A stretch of DNA of 64,000 nt from Littorina saxatilis (Eukaryota > Mollusca > Gastropoda > Littorinimorpha > Littorinidae), in contig NC_090246.1 in the NCBI RefSeq assembly GCF_037325665.1, positions 61,308,176 through 61,372,175 of the forward strand, in the 5' to 3' direction. Below are positions 1 to 25,211 of the stretch, piece by piece. A program made the position numbers and the translations under genes. The notes beneath the pieces were generated by a model that made no database searches, was not told the DNA's origin, and saw only the letters and a program-made list of their open reading frames with translations. Position 1 is the stretch's first letter. The number at the start of each line of letters is the position of its first letter.

Positions 1-365
1 GATCAGTGACAAAGAAACAGCTTTATTTTGACAACAACTTTATTTTGATACCTACAGTTAATTGTCAGTTAAATTCAAATTCGATGGGACTACCGGTAGA
101 CTTCGTTATCGGTATTTTTTTTTACACAGAAACCGGTAAAATACCGGTACTTTTCGGTAAAGGCGATCACTGACTCACTAGATTGACCCTGAGCCACGTA
201 TAGCCTATCATGATTTTGTCAGTATCTGTATATTTACATATATATATACATACGTGGTAACTCGGTGAATGCTCGGTTTGTACATGTATATCGGTGGGGA
301 TAGACCAAGATGGTTATGAGGGGATAGAAGCTTTATTTTAACTGTATTAACAGTATTGCAATCAT

Positions 366-416
<51 letters not shown>

Positions 417-629
417 CTATTGTACATCGCCGTGAGCTCTGGCGAGAAGGGGCGATCCATAAGTGTTCTTTATTATTATTATGAGCAAGCAGTTTGGGCA
501 GATAAGCCGTGACGTTCTGTTAGAGGATATCAGCTGTGTTTTAAGTACGTTTGACCTCTTTCTGTGGAAATGCCATGTTTGTGTGAGAGTCTCAGTAAAG
601 CCCTACTCCGCCTCACATGAGATTTCGGG
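1..629. other. Intergenic DNA, no gene; (GT)n tract and old repeat remnant
   Basis: I see no coding signal. A (GT)n microsatellite lies at about 368-412. Two pieces (about 125-215 and 535-590) resemble pieces at 3750-3830 and 3885-3940 in the same order, so this is probably one half of an old dispersed repeat split by later insertions. Confidence 0.6.
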
Positions 630-925
630 GGCCCGGGAAGACGAGGTGGTAGAGTACTGGACTTGTGATCGCCGAAAGGTCGCTGGTTCAAAGCCGGGCC
701 GGGAAGGACACGGGTCAACTGTATGTACAGACCCAGAGACGGTATTCATCTCCTACCCCCGTGTCACCACAGTGGCACGTAAAAGACCTCGGTCATTCTG
801 CCATAAATGCAGATGGCTGATACCACCTAAACACGCTTACACTTGTGTATCTAAAGTCGGGTTAAAACCCGGCCGAAACATGCCCCTAATGGCTTTGCCG
901 TGAGGGCGTAAAAATTAAATTTCTC
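630..925 (+). repeat. tRNA-derived SINE, type A
   Basis: The 5' part has a tRNA-like head: an A-box-like GAGGTGGTAGAGTACT is followed about 30 nt later by the B-box-like GCTGGTTCAAAGCC. The body contains GTCACCACAGTGGCACGTAA and AAAGACCTCGGTCATTC-like segments, and the copy ends in an A-rich stretch. The open frame across it is accidental. Seen: the Pol III-type boxes. Inferred: SINE status and ends. Confidence 0.65.
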
Positions 926-1220
926 TCTCACATGAGGTTTACAGAACGATGGAATATTTCACAAAATAAGCAATTCTAACCATATGGATCCCACTTGCAA
1001 TGGTATTTAACAGTATTAAATGACACAGTTCAATTGAATGGCTATTTAGCATGCGTTCACCACACACCCAGTTCCCGTGTGACCAACTTTCCTTTTTTTT
1101 ACACACATGATGAAAGATTAGTTGTCAGTTTGTGGTTTCAATGCGACTCTCAGTCTGTATCTGCAATAGCATTTTGTTGTGTACCTCTGAATCAAAAATA
1201 CAACAAATGACTGACAGTGA

Positions 1221-1538
1221 CAGGGCCGGACCCAGGGGGGGGTTCCAGGGGTTCCGGAACCCCACCCCTGGAAAAAGCATGTACCTTGCTTTGACTTTTA
1301 CTAGTTTTAGCACCAAAACAATGCTGCTCTTAACCCTCAAAACAAGGCCCAGAATGCACCAGATTGCACAGATTTTAACCGTTTTTCAACAATTTTCCGG
1401 GGGAGCATGCCCCCGGACCCCCCTAGTTCGCGCGCCTGCTTCAGTTGCAGGCGCGCGCTTGTGGCTTCGCCACTTCGCTGATTTGCCCCTCCAAAAAAGG
1501 AGGAACCCCCCCCTTACAACTAATTTGGTCCGGCCCTG
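1221..1538. mobile_element. Short TIR DNA transposon (MITE), 318 bp
   Basis: The element begins CAGGGCCGGACC and ends GGTCCGGCCCTG, a perfect 12-bp terminal inverted repeat. AGTGA flanks both ends as a possible target-site duplication. It has no coding capacity and contains G/C-rich stretches near both ends. The 5-bp duplication does not settle the superfamily; hAT would normally give 8 bp. Confidence 0.7.
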
Positions 1539-1689
1539 AGTGACACAAACCGAGTAACGGCGTCTTTAAGAAAATTAGCGGTTATCAGAAAATTCGTCTG
1601 CTAGGGCAGTGGTAAGATGCAGCTCTTTTGATATAATGATATCCCCGTCGCGGAAGTATGTGTGTATAATATTATGCGCAATACTCAAT

Positions 1690-3446
1690 GATCTACACAG
1701 ACTCAACAACTAACACTAAAACAGTATCAAATGGTTGAAATCTCAGTCAATCGACCAGTGATCACAGAGATTGTGAACTCGTCACTCTTGTCAGGCACTG
1801 TGCCTCCTCAGCTCAAGCAGGCACTGGTGACACCACTCCTAAAGAAAACAGGGCTGGATCAGAATGTCCTGAAGAACTACAGGCCAGTCTCAAACCTTCC
1901 ATTCCTGGCCAAAATCCTTGAGAAGGTTGTTTTGAGTCAACTACGCAGCCACTTAGAGAGCAATGATCTGCTAGAGGAACACCAATCTGCTTATCGTAGA
2001 TACCACGGAACGGAAACTGCTCTACTTGATGTCACCAGTGATTTGCTTGATGATGCAGACAACGGTAAAGTGTCAGTCCTTTCCTTACTGGATTTGTCAG
2101 CTGCTTTCGATACAATTGACCACAAGATTCTGCTGAAAAGATTAGAGGATACTTTTGGAATTAGACTACTGCAATTGCATTGACATGGTTCGATTCGTAC
2201 ATGGAAGATAGATTCCAGTCAGTTGTCATTGGCGGCAAGAAATCGAAGCCTGTGCTCCTTCAGTACGGTGTTCCACAAGGATCAGTGTTGGGGCCTGTTT
2301 TATTTAGTCTATACACTCAACCAATGTCAAGCATCATGAAAGAACAACTGAAGCTGTGATTACCACAAGTTTGCTGACGATACGCAGCTCAGAGGTTCTG
2401 AAATACCAGAAAAAGACAGTATTCTCACAGACAAGCTTGAGCAGTGTGTAGAGAAAGTAAAAGATTGGATGCTGTGCACCAAACTGAAACTGAACGACGA
2501 TAAGACTCTTAAAACTGTACCCAAGGAATACGCGCTATAGCTTCCTATTGATTGATTGATTGAAGACTGAGGCCCTGAAAGTTGGTACCCGCTCCCAGTG
2601 TAGTAGAGCTCCTGGGGCTTGTCTGAGGGTAGGGGATTATGAAATAGTCTTTAAGCCTTACGTTAAAAATCTTGGGGTTTATCTTGATTCACAACTTACC
2701 ATGAGCAGACAAGTGAGTCACATTTGCAGTACATCCTACCTGGAGATTCGCAGAGTAGCCAAGATCAGGCATTTTTTGAACAAGAAGGCTGCCACACAGC
2801 TCGTCTGTGCACGTGTTACACCTCGCATTGACTACTGCAATTCTCTCTTGGCTGGCATTTCATCTGATCAGCTATCTCGCATTCAACGAGTTCAGAACAG
2901 TGCAGCTAAGGTAATCCTCAGAAAGAAGTGCAGGGATCATGCTACGCCACTGCTGAATCATATTCACTCGGTTCCAGGCGGCAACAGAGAATACAGTACA
3001 AGCTGGGCACTCTCGCTTTCAACTACTTTCATGGCACCCTCCCTCCTTACTTGTCATCAAAACTTACAAAGTACTCTCCAACTAGGTCCCTGAGGTTCTC
3101 ATCCCAGCTGCTCCTCACAGCCCCTAGAGCTAAACTAAAATCAGCTGGACAAAGATCATTCAGTCCCTACACTCTGGAACTCACTTCCCCTAGCGGTCCG
3201 CCAGTCTCCTTCACTACCATCATTTAAGATTAAACTGAAGACTCACCTGTACAAATCTGCCCGGCTTTTACTAAAATGAACAGAGTAATTAGAACATTGA
3301 AGCTGTGGTGTAATGTGTGTATGTGACTTGTGAGTGAATGTGCTGAATGATAAGTTTGCTTGTTAACTAGTTGTTAGTAGGCTACCCCCCGCGGCCCGTC
3401 GCGATATAACCTTTGTGGTTGAAAACGACGTTGAACACCAAATAAA
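1690..3446 (+). mobile_element. CR1/L2-like non-LTR retrotransposon (LINE), 5'-truncated and decayed
   Basis: The stretch encodes a reverse transcriptase remnant. The frame at 1731-2183 carries [28 protein letters not shown] and [14 protein letters not shown], the fingers/palm motifs of Jockey-superfamily (CR1/L2-like) LINEs. The active-site FADDTQL is readable near 2369-2389 in another frame, and thumb-like sequence follows at 2560-3100. The coding region is broken by frame changes and by a SINE-tail insertion at 2508-2562. It ends at 3398-3446 in a tail (CGTCGCGATATAACC, then ACCAAATAAAG) that also ends SINEs here, so this LINE family may have mobilised those SINEs. The endonuclease domain is absent. 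Clade is inferred from motif style only. Confidence 0.8.
2508..2562 (+). mobile_element. 5'-truncated SINE tail inserted in the LINE, with TSD
   Basis: A 55-bp fragment (ACTGTACCC...GCGCTATA...ATTGATTGATTG) matches the 3' end of the SINE at 10172-10690. It is flanked by AAGACT at 2502-2507 and 2563-2568, the expected target-site duplication. It interrupts the LINE frame after the KLKLNDDKT-like segment. Confidence 0.75.
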
Positions 3447-3451
3447 GAAAG

Positions 3452-3700
3452 ACACCCCGCGGGTTAGGGGGAAGAATTTACCCGATGCTCCCCAGCATGT
3501 CCTAAGAGGCGACTAACGGATTCTGTTTCTCCTTTTACCCTTGTTAAGTGTTTCTTGTATAGAATATAGTCAATTTTTGTAAAGATTTTAGTCAAGCAGT
3601 ATGTAAGAAATGTTAAGTCCTTTGTACTGGAAACTTGCATTCTCCCAGTAAGGTCATATATTGTACTACCGTGGCCTGAAACTGATGGCCGGGAGGTGGC
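3452..3700 (+). repeat. SINE-like repeat, type B, copy 1
   Basis: It starts CCCCGCGGGTTAGGGGGAAG and shares about 200 nearly identical bases with 7417-7640, including CAGCATGTCNTAAGAGGCGA and TTGTACTGGAAACTTGC. The LINE-type 3' tail present in the second copy is missing here. It directly follows the LINE tail. Confidence 0.65.
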
Positions 3701-4560
3701 GTGGGCCTTTAAATTACGATTGTAAGTTTAAACTCAAAAACGGTGAGATAACGGACAATTTCGGTCAACGCGAACACTGACTAACAGTACTGTGTTGACC
3801 CTGAACATTGCATAGCTTATGCAGGAACGCAGAGTTGACAGATAAGTGACATTTTAGGGCATGTCGATAGCATTCGCTGAGTTTACGTACGTTTGACATT
3901 TCTTCGTGTGAATGCCATGGTTGGTGTATGTGTCGAATGATTCTCGCGTCAGTAACCGAGTTGGCTAAGTGCGCTTGTACGGCGTGAGTCACGTGCTGAC
4001 ATTGTGTGTGGGAATAATATGTTTTTCTAACCAGTGTCTTAACTGTTCACCTATATCTGTTTGTCTGTCAGTCTGTACACATTTTTGCAACCGTCCGTCT
4101 AGCAGAGGCATGATTCAACGGCTCACTACCATGTCCCATAGTAAAAAAAATCTTGAACAAACGAAGTTGAGCAGACTTGACTGATACTGACACAAACAAA
4201 GATTGAACTAACTCGTGACTGAGAGAAAAGAGGGGAAAGTATGGAAAAAAGAGCACAGTCAAGCTACGTCTTTGAAGCCATTATTCCCCCAAGAGAATAA
4301 ATCCCAAAACCGCTATGAAAAGTTCAAAGAATCAAATTATTTCGCGTCGACAGAACTATACCACCGCGAACTAATGGCCCATCTGTGCCCACCTGCGTAG
4401 GTAGACTGACAGTGTATGTGTATCAATATAGACCAAAAAGCAATAGTAAATTACCTGTCGTCAACAAAACTAGCCAAGTTCTTCCGCACCAGCTAATATC
4501 TCTTGTTGTTTGGTCGTAGAAGGATATTAATTTTGTGTAATTTCCTATTGGTTCTTCTTC
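3701..4560. other. Intergenic DNA, no gene
   Basis: There is no credible coding signal. The stretch 3720-3940 is the second half of the old duplication noted at 1-629. The remainder is unremarkable single-copy-looking sequence. Confidence 0.5.
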
Positions 4561-5745
4561 TTCTTCTTCTGCGTTCGACGGTTGTGTCTAGGGTCGTAGT
4601 TCCGCTGCTGTCGTGAACTGGAACGTCGCTTTCAGGTCTTCTGACGTTCCCCAGAGCTTGGTCTCCAGTGTAGCTCCTTCTGGCCAGATCTGGTTCCGCA
4701 GCAGAGTGAAGTTTGTGCATGTATTCAATACATGTTCTACTGTCTGGTCGGCCGCCCCACAATCGCACAATGCCGACTCTGCTACGCCGATCCTTTTCAG
4801 GTGCGCTTTAAAGCCGCAGTGCCCTGTACGCAGCCGGAAGATGGCAGTCTGCTCTGCACGGCTGAGGCGGTGGATGGGGTCTTGGTCTGGCTTGTAGCCT
4901 CCGTTTCTTTCTTTGAATGCTGTCTTCCAGCGATGCTTGATGAGGGTTTTGGTCTCTCGGAAGGACAGGCTGGTTTCTGGTTGTTCCTGTCTTCCTGCAT
5001 CTTTGGCCAGACCATCCGCCTTCTCATTTCCAGCGATGCCGCAGTGCGCTGGAATCCACTGCAGAACTACGGAGGCTTTCTGGGACAAGTCGTTCAGGGA
5101 CTTCTTCAGCTCTTCCACGAGGTGTTCTGCAGGGGCTGTGAGGACTTGTAGTGCGGACAGGCAGTCAGAGAGGAAGACAACCTTGGGTGGGGTTTCCTCA
5201 AGAGAGGTGAGGAAGTCTGCAGCTGCAGCTGTATGGAGGGCAACAACTTCTGCTTTGAAGTTGGAGCAGAGAACACCGCATGGTGTGGTCAGTGTCTCTG
5301 GGGGTCTTCCTGGAATTTGAATGAAGACGCCACTTCCTCCGTTCTTGGTTGCGCACTCTGCCGAACCATCTGTATAAGCGTGGGTCCACTTGCTGGCTGG
5401 GTACCTCCTGTGTATTTCTTCCAGGGCAAGGGAGCGGAGGGCTGCATCACTCTGTTGCTGTTTTCCAGAGATGCCAGGAATGGACATCCTTACATGGAAT
5501 CTCTGACTCTGGGGAGACCACGGCTTTGGATTGAGCCTCTCGCACTGGTCAGGGCTGGGTTGAAGGATGTCAGCATTCTCCCTCTGCTGTGCTTTCAGCT
5601 GATGGTTGGGGCTCTGGCGCTTCAAGCGGTTCTTGGTGAGAGCTTGGAACTTGTTGTGGAGCGGATGGCTCTCGAGTCTCTTGTGCTTCTCTCCTTGTAT
5701 CAGAAGCTTTGCCTGTCGTCTGTCTTCCAACGGTTCGATTGGTTC
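4560..5745 (-). mobile_element. I-clade-like LINE, 3' part with RNase H domain
   Basis: A 380-codon frame (5730-4588, - strand) encodes a type-I RNase H: YTDGSA (Asp121), KAEVVAL (Glu161), LSDC (Asp189) and WIPAHCGIAGNEKADG (His229, Asp239), so the catalytic acidic residues are present. Downstream lies a Cys/His cluster (CDCG...EHVLNTC, about 333-347), typical of the C terminus of I/R1-type LINEs. Endonuclease and reverse transcriptase are missing, so the copy is 5'-truncated; its 5' side abuts a GT/GA microsatellite block. The 3' end is an (AAG)n tail, read as CTTCTTCTT on the + strand. A shorter copy of the same 3' end sits at 43244-43430. The clade is inferred from domain order. Confidence 0.8.
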
Positions 5746-5747
5746 AA

Positions 5748-5748
5748 C

Positions 5749-5800
<52 letters not shown>

Positions 5801-5802
5801 CG

Positions 5803-5856
<54 letters not shown>

Positions 5857-5895
5857 GTGTGTGTGTGAGTGCCGTGTGTGTGTGTGTTTGTTTGT
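5748..5895. repeat. (GT)n microsatellite
   Basis: About 150 bp of GT repeats with a few interruptions, directly beside the truncated LINE. The cysteine/valine-rich open frames across it are artefacts. Confidence 0.95.
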
Positions 5896-5899
5896 TTCA

Positions 5900-6432
<533 letters not shown>

Positions 6433-7109
6433 GTTTTTATATTTAGTTTGACTAAATGTTTTTTTTTAGATAGACCAGGAATCGAGACGAGGGTGGTGGT
6501 GTGTGTATGATGTGTGCGCGATTATGATGTACATCGATAGCAGGAAAACTGTGAGACAGATGTGTTTGAAACTTAACACGCGAGTTCTTCCACTGAGATA
6601 ATACCCCGACCCTTTTTTTCTCTCCGATAAGTGTCTTTGATGACGTCCTATCCGGCTTTTTGCAATAGTTGTGGCCGCACTGTGGTGGCCTCATTTTTTT
6701 TAAGCAAATTGATTGAAATTAAAATCGAACATTCTTTGACTCAGTCCCGACTATGGGATTGCATTTTAAGCTCGAAAGCTTAAACATTAATTTATTAGTT
6801 TGGTCATTAAATTTGTCATTATGATCGAATGTTCACAAACAGCCAAAATGATTGTATCGTATTTCTCATTATTTCCTGAATCCAAACTATTTCTTATTAA
6901 TTCCTGAATCCAAACATCGCGGTTAATGCAAATTAGGTCTTATAGCTTGCTTCCTGGACTGAGACCAGCTCGACTGAGCCGTCTCCCGGCTTATGGCCGG
7001 GTTTCGGCTAGCCAGTCTCGACGGTGGCTGATCGCAGGGTTTTAGTTTCGATCTTATCGTTTTAGGTCAGCAAATTGACGTGTTTTGATATCGCTTGACG
7101 CGACTTGTT
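6433..7109 (+). mobile_element. HINE/Helentron-like element, ATTTAGTC family, copy H1
   Basis: The 5' end carries ATTTAGTTTGACTAAAT. The 3' end has a short hairpin, TCGC-TTGAC-GCGA (7091-7103), followed by CTTGTT. The internal GGAATCGAGACGAGGGT and GACGTCCTATCCGGCTTTT match the copies at 38637-39505, 45592-46421 and 61890-62445. No coding capacity. The hairpin and subterminal inverted repeat are seen; assignment to Helentron-associated elements is inferred. Confidence 0.6.
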
Positions 7110-7416
7110 GTAGTATTATGATGCTAATGAGAACAAAACAATCAATATAAGCAACCTGCTTGGTGGCAATAGTGGCGAAGTTTCAGCGTCTGTGTATCTG
7201 TCTGTCTCGGTCTTCTGCTTCTTCTTTTTTGAGCTTAGCTATGGAACGTTTATTGCCAATGAAAAAAAAACTCACAAAAAACACAAAAGCAACAACACAA
7301 AAAGCCTGGACAACTGCCAAACGTTACTCAGTTAGGACTGGTCAGTTGTAGAGTCAAGCCGGGTGAGTTTTCCAGCATGAACTAACATGTAAGATCCTTG
7401 ATTACCATATTTGGCA
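7110..7416. other. Intergenic DNA, nothing recognised
   Basis: No supported gene or repeat. Confidence 0.4.
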
Positions 7417-7800
7417 CCACCCCCCGCGGGTTAGGGGGAAGAATTTACCCGATGCTCCCCAGCATGTCGTAAGAGGCGACTAACGGATTCTGTTTCTCCT
7501 TTTACCCTTTAAGTGTTTGTATAGAATATAGTCAATGTTTGTAAAGATTTTAGTCAAGCAGTATGTAAGAAATGTTAAGTCCTTTGTACTGGAAACTTGC
7601 ATTCTCCCAGTAAGGTCATATATTGTACTACGTTGCAAGCCCCTGGAGCAATTTTTTTTTTGGATTAGTGCTTTTGTGAACAAGAAACAATTAACAAGTG
7701 GCTCTATCCCATCCCCCCCCCCCCCCCCCCCCCCCTCCCTTTCCCCGTCGCGATATAACCCTTCGTTAAAACGACGTTAAACACCAAATAAAGTAAAGTA
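7417..7800 (+). repeat. SINE-like repeat, type B, copy 2, with LINE-type tail
   Basis: It matches 3452-3660 closely, then has a poly-C run (about 7711-7733) and the tail CGTCGCGATATAACCC ... ACCAAATAAAGTAAAGTAAA. The same tail ends the LINE at 3446 and occurs as short insertions at 21462-21524 and 44407-44471. Confidence 0.7.
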
Positions 7801-7847
7801 AATATTTGGCACCGATAAACATTTAGAAAAATAACAAGATTTTTTTT

Positions 7848-8470
7848 AAAGTCGCATGAAGCGATATTAAAACGTTTAGTCAATTTGTTGTCCTGAAACT
7901 AACAGATCAACACTGAAAACCCGGGATCAGTAATTGCCGAAACCAGCAAACACAACACGATAATATTATACAGGACCGATTTGTCTTTGCTAGTAGTATG
8001 TGATTGAACATGAAATCGTTTGATTTTGTTCTCTTTGTTTGTTTGTTTGTCTGTTTGGTGGTGGTGGTTGTTGTTGTTGTTGTTGTTGTGTAAAATAATA
8101 ATTATAATGATAATAATAATAATGATAATAATAATGGTAAGGCTTGGCTAGCCGAAACCCGAATTAAGAGACCCGGCAAGCATAAAATCGAATTTTGTGA
8201 GAACCTTTTCAGAGTAAATATGACATATCCAATTTTTTATTATATTCAGTAAATGAGAAAGGATACAATGCAATCAGTTTTGAATCTGTAATGAAATTTC
8301 AATTTCAAATACAATTTTTAGAATTTTCGGAACAGATTCACTTATTTATTTTTTTAACTTCCAAGCTGAAATGTCATCCCATCATCCAGACTGAGTCAAA
8401 GATTGTTTGACCAAAATGTCAATCAATTTGATTGAAAATGTGGTCGTCACAGTGCCGCCTAAACTTTAAA
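7848..8470 (-). mobile_element. HINE/Helentron-like element, ATTTAGTC family, copy H2 (incomplete)
   Basis: Read from the - strand it ends in a TCGC...GCGAC hairpin (7851-7864), with GTTTAGTCAAT inboard. It shares CCAAGCTGAAATG, CAATTTGATTGAAAATG and CACAGTGCCGCC with the other copies. The far end is not recognisable. The AACAAG terminus is separated from the hairpin by an A/T run. Confidence 0.5.
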
Positions 8471-8544
8471 ACTCAAAACTTAGCTACACATAAAAAGAAG
8501 AGCCTGATATGATACAAAATGAGAGAGATAAAAAGACAATGACA

Positions 8545-8640
8545 ATGACAAATCTGTATTTTTCGAGGGTAACAAGAATAAGCATAGATATGCTTTTTTT
8601 GTGTGTGCATCTATCCCCCGCCCAGAAGAGGGACTAATTA
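8545..8640 (-). repeat. 3' end of a SINE/LINE with ATTGTC tail (element D)
   Basis: Contains TGACAATGACAA, a CGAGGGTAA segment and CCCAGAAGAGGGACTA, shared with 17271-17380 and in part with 11106-11150 and 11300-11345. Read from the - strand it ends AATAAAGA-like plus (TTGTCA)n, a retroposon tail. Confidence 0.5.
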
Positions 8641-8938
8641 ATCAATTTTACTACAAGTACTTAAAAAAAAGCCACAAAAAAAGCATTACATAAGAGAGAC
8701 AGACACAGACACAGGCAGACAGACAGACAGACAGAAAGGGGCATGAGACAAGCAAGACAAAGAGAGACAGAGTTCGTTGTTGAGTCAACGAGTTTTGCAC
8801 TGCCATGGATCACACAGCTACGTTTATGTGCGTTGTTTTTGAAAGGGAGTGTAGTTTTTTGGTTGCATAAATCTTTGACCCATTTTCACGTCGATCGTGG
8901 TTGGCTGATTTCTTGGTCGGTGTCCTTAACCTTTGCAG
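8641..8938. other. Upstream flank of ABAT
   Basis: Contains a short (CAGA)n stretch at about 8699-8736. No gene seen. Confidence 0.4.
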
Positions 8939-9060
8939 TGGGCGTGTTCTTCACAACCAATCGCGTTCGAGAATTCTGTCGTCTGCTGCAAAACATGTGT
9001 TTATATCGTGGAATCTGCCTATAAATGCTGCAACGACCTGCATTTGAGGGAATAACAGAG
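8939..9060 (+). promoter_or_regulatory. Candidate ABAT core promoter (GC box, CCAAT, TATA)
   Basis: In order: a GC/CACCC-type box GTGGGCGTG (8939-8947), a CCAAT element (about 8957-8961) and a TATA-like TATAAATG (9020-9027). A start of transcription about 30 nt after the TATA-like box would give a 5' UTR near 245 nt with no intron before the ATG at 9295. Sequence-only prediction. Confidence 0.5.
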
Positions 9061-9294
9061 CATTTGCAGTTGTTCGTTACCGCACAAACAAAATCTCTCA
9101 TAATCTGTTGCATATTTTCTCGGTTGATACCTCTCTTGAATTTGTAGGACTGTTATCGCCGAATTTTGCTGCGATAAGTTTATTGAACGCTGAATTCAAG
9201 CCATTTCAGTGTTTTAGTTCAGCTGAATAACAAGACCGACCGTTCTTTTGAAAAATTTCGATCTTGATTCTGAATAAAATTAACAGATTAAAGC

Positions 9295-22378
<13,084 letters not shown>

Positions 22379-24050
22379 ACTCCCCTGTCTCTGAAAAAAA
22401 CATCCAAGGTTTAAACCACTCCCGCATGGGAACTGTTCCGATGACACGCTTGTGCCAGTTGTGCACAGAGGTATCAAGGACTCAATACAGAAGGCGTACT
22501 GTGGCAAGGAGAGTTGGGCGTCACATTAATCAGAAGATCCTGGACACATTGAAAGTCATTTCATCATATGTGGTGGACTTTTATGTTTTAACTGTTGCTT
22601 TGCAGTAGTAGTACAGTGGTTACAGAATAACACACTGTCTTTTGCATTTCAGCAAAAGAGCACCCCCTTCCCTCGATCCTCCAGAGCTTCTTTCAAGTTC
22701 CACAAATAAGTCATTACATTGTACTACTGTACTTCCCAGAAAATTCCGTTCAAGTACAAGAGAAAACAAGTTGCGTGAAGCGATATAAAAACATTTAGTC
22801 AATCTGTCGGCCTGAAACTACAAGACGAATGCTAAAAGAAACCAGCCGCAACATCAAGACTACATGCGCTAAAGGCTTCGCTAGTCTAAACCTTAGACTG
22901 AGACGGGTCCAGCCTGTTTTTGCGAAGCGTGCGAAGGTATTTCCTAATTAACCTATTTTCTTTAATTGTGAGTACATTTTTAGAGTAACATGGCATTATC
23001 TGTATATGTTTGGATCCAAGAAATGATAAAAAATAAGTTGAAATCTATTGAAATTAATTTGTAAGATTCTAGGCTAAAATTAGCAATCATATAGTCTGGG
23101 CTTCGTCAAAGATTGCTTGACCTAAATTTAAATCAATTTGATTGAAAAATGAGGGCGTGACAGTGCTGTTTCAACTTTCACTAAAAGCCAGATATGACGA
23201 CCATCAAAGACAATTATCGAAAAAAGGAAATAATGGTCTGGGGTTATAATCTGGAAGAATTTGTATGTAAAGTTTTATGAAGATCGGCCCAGTAGTTTTG
23301 TGGAAAGCGCTCTACATGCACACACACACACACCACCACCCTCGTCTTGAATCCTGACTAAATGTAAAACAACAAACAGAATACTGTCCCAGCTTGCTTT
23401 ATTTCATTCCAAATTGGAAGGCTTGTTCAATCTTGGCACTTGCATATTTGCTTCTGTTGTGTTTTATTTTCTTTCATATTGAAAGTGTGATTTTAATGAT
23501 GCAGTTTTATTGCATTCATGAGTGATCCTTAATATGTCAGTACTGAAGTCGAGAGTCTGGTGGTGTTAGTTTGTAACGTTTTGCTGTTTTGTATTGCATG
23601 TACTATCATGGTCTAAAAGCACTCAGATGTCATACTACATGTACAAGCATCTTTTGCTCACCTATTTTCTGGCAGTTAGACCCCTGGCCTCAAGACTGAA
23701 GCCTGTGAAATCTACATATTGTATGTGACAACTATTCTCATGCCAAAGAGTATTGAAAACAAAGCTTCTGAAACTCCTCCATCATAACAAATGTTTCACA
23801 AGCGAGATACCTTGATATTAGTACTAGACGGACTCAAGAAGATTCTACTGTTCAAATTGTATGCAGTGATGGGAAGAACTTTCAAACGCCTTTCTACCTA
23901 CCACCTGAGTAACTTGTTAAACTTCTGTGACTGCCAAAGCATGTCTTGCATCTGTCACTGATCTGTGTTAGATCAGATTTGTTGAACATAGGGCACACTG
24001 TACCACATTTTTTCTTACATATGTATTAATAAATGCACAAAAAGGTTCTC
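22379..24050 (+). other. Candidate ABAT 3' UTR
   Basis: No further coding exon seen. The first clear AATAAA after the stop is at 24028-24033, followed by a T/G-rich stretch, so the 3' UTR may be about 1.65 kb and include the element at 22765-23367. Needs transcript support. Confidence 0.45.
22765..23367 (-). mobile_element. HINE/Helentron-like element, ATTTAGTC family, copy H3
   Basis: The left end is AACAAG (22765-22770), a hairpin (22771-22783) and ACATTTAGTCAAT; the right end is CCTGACTAAATGT. Internal TTGATTGAAAAATGAGGG and GGCGTGACAGTGCTG-like segments match the other copies. It lies in the likely ABAT 3' UTR. Confidence 0.6.
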
Positions 24051-24477
24051 CACTTTCTTCTGTGATTAATGTAAATGCAAGCATTTAAATACAGGTATAT
24101 TACCTACATTTACTCCTGATGCAATGGCATTTTTATTATACTGTATTTGTTGTTGAAAGTGTATCTGCAACTTATTGAATATATTTCCTTTATTTCAAAA
24201 TGGCTTGTGTGGTGCTGAACAAGAAAACTGTCATTGTTTCAGTGACTGTGGTTAGAAGTACATTAAAAAAGAGACTACTCTTCCTGTGTATGTGTGTTTG
24301 TATTGCTTTACAACAATATCAGTTTTTGGTTTTCATTTTTGTTTATAAGAGGAATGCAAAGCATACCTTCAGGTACACTGTTAGATGCTGCTTTTGAGAG
24401 CAGTTCCATCTACAATGTACTTTCGTCTCCTGTCACTTGAAAAAAAGACCATCGGAAACCAGCTGAACTATTCAGTG
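24051..24477. other. Convergent intergenic DNA
   Basis: A/T-rich, no gene or repeat recognised. Confidence 0.4.
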
Positions 24478-25211
24478 ATTTTTGAGTCACTTGAGAAAAA
24501 GTGACTCTATGTAATCGGTCAGTGTTAGTCTGTCCGGCCGGCCGGCCGTCCGGCCGGCCGTCCGGCCGGCCGTCCGTAGACACCACCTTAACGTTGGACT
24601 TTTCTCGGAAACTATCAAAGCGATCCGGCTCATATTTTGTTTAGTCGTGACCTCCAATGACCTCTACACTTTAACGATGGTTTCGTTGACCTTTGACCTT
24701 TTTCAAGGTCACAGGTCAGCGTCAAAGGAAAAATTAGACATTTTATATCTTTGACAAAGTTCATCGGATGTGATTGAAACTTTGTAGGATTATTCTTTAC
24801 ATCAAAGTATTTACATCTGTAGCCTTTTACGAACGTTATCAGAAAAACAAGGGAGATAACTAGCCTTTTCTGTTCGGCAACACACAACTTAACGTTGGGC
24901 TTTTCTCGGAAACTATAAAAGTGACCGGGCTCAAATTTTATGTGAACGTGACTCCCAGTGACCTCTACACTTTGACGTCTGCTTTGGTGACCTTTGACCT
25001 TTTTCAAGGTCACAGGTATGTCTTGAAGGAAAAAAATTGAAATATCATATCTCTGAAACTATTCATCGGATTTGATTCAAACTTTATAGGATTATTCTTT
25101 ACATCAAATTATTTACATCTGTATTGTGTTGTGAATAGCAATTTCTTCCTGTCCATCATATAATATTCAGAACTGCGAAAGTGACTCGATCGAGCGTTTG
25201 CTCTTCTTGTT
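24478..25211 (+). mobile_element. HINE/Helentron-like element, GAGTCACTT family
   Basis: It starts with GAGTCACTT-GAGAAA-AAGTGACTC, a perfect 9-bp stem with a 6-nt loop, then a (CCGGCCGGCCGT)n tract (24533-24576). An internal block of about 270 bp is present twice (about 24580-24835 and 24885-25120), each copy with GACCTTTGACC and TTTTTCAAGGTCACAGGT. It ends GTGACTCGATC, hairpin GAGC-GTTT-GCTC (25192-25203), TTCTTGTT. No coding capacity. Confidence 0.6.

Noticed and set aside
463-903. 146-aa open frame
   Set aside because: It lies over a SINE and has no protein-family resemblance.
1221-1538. hAT assignment
   Set aside because: Flanking duplication reads as 5 bp (AGTGA), not the 8 bp expected for hAT, so the superfamily is left open.
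4732-5868. + strand ORFs of 139 and 211 aa
   Set aside because: Antisense shadows of the LINE RNase H frame and the adjoining GT tract.
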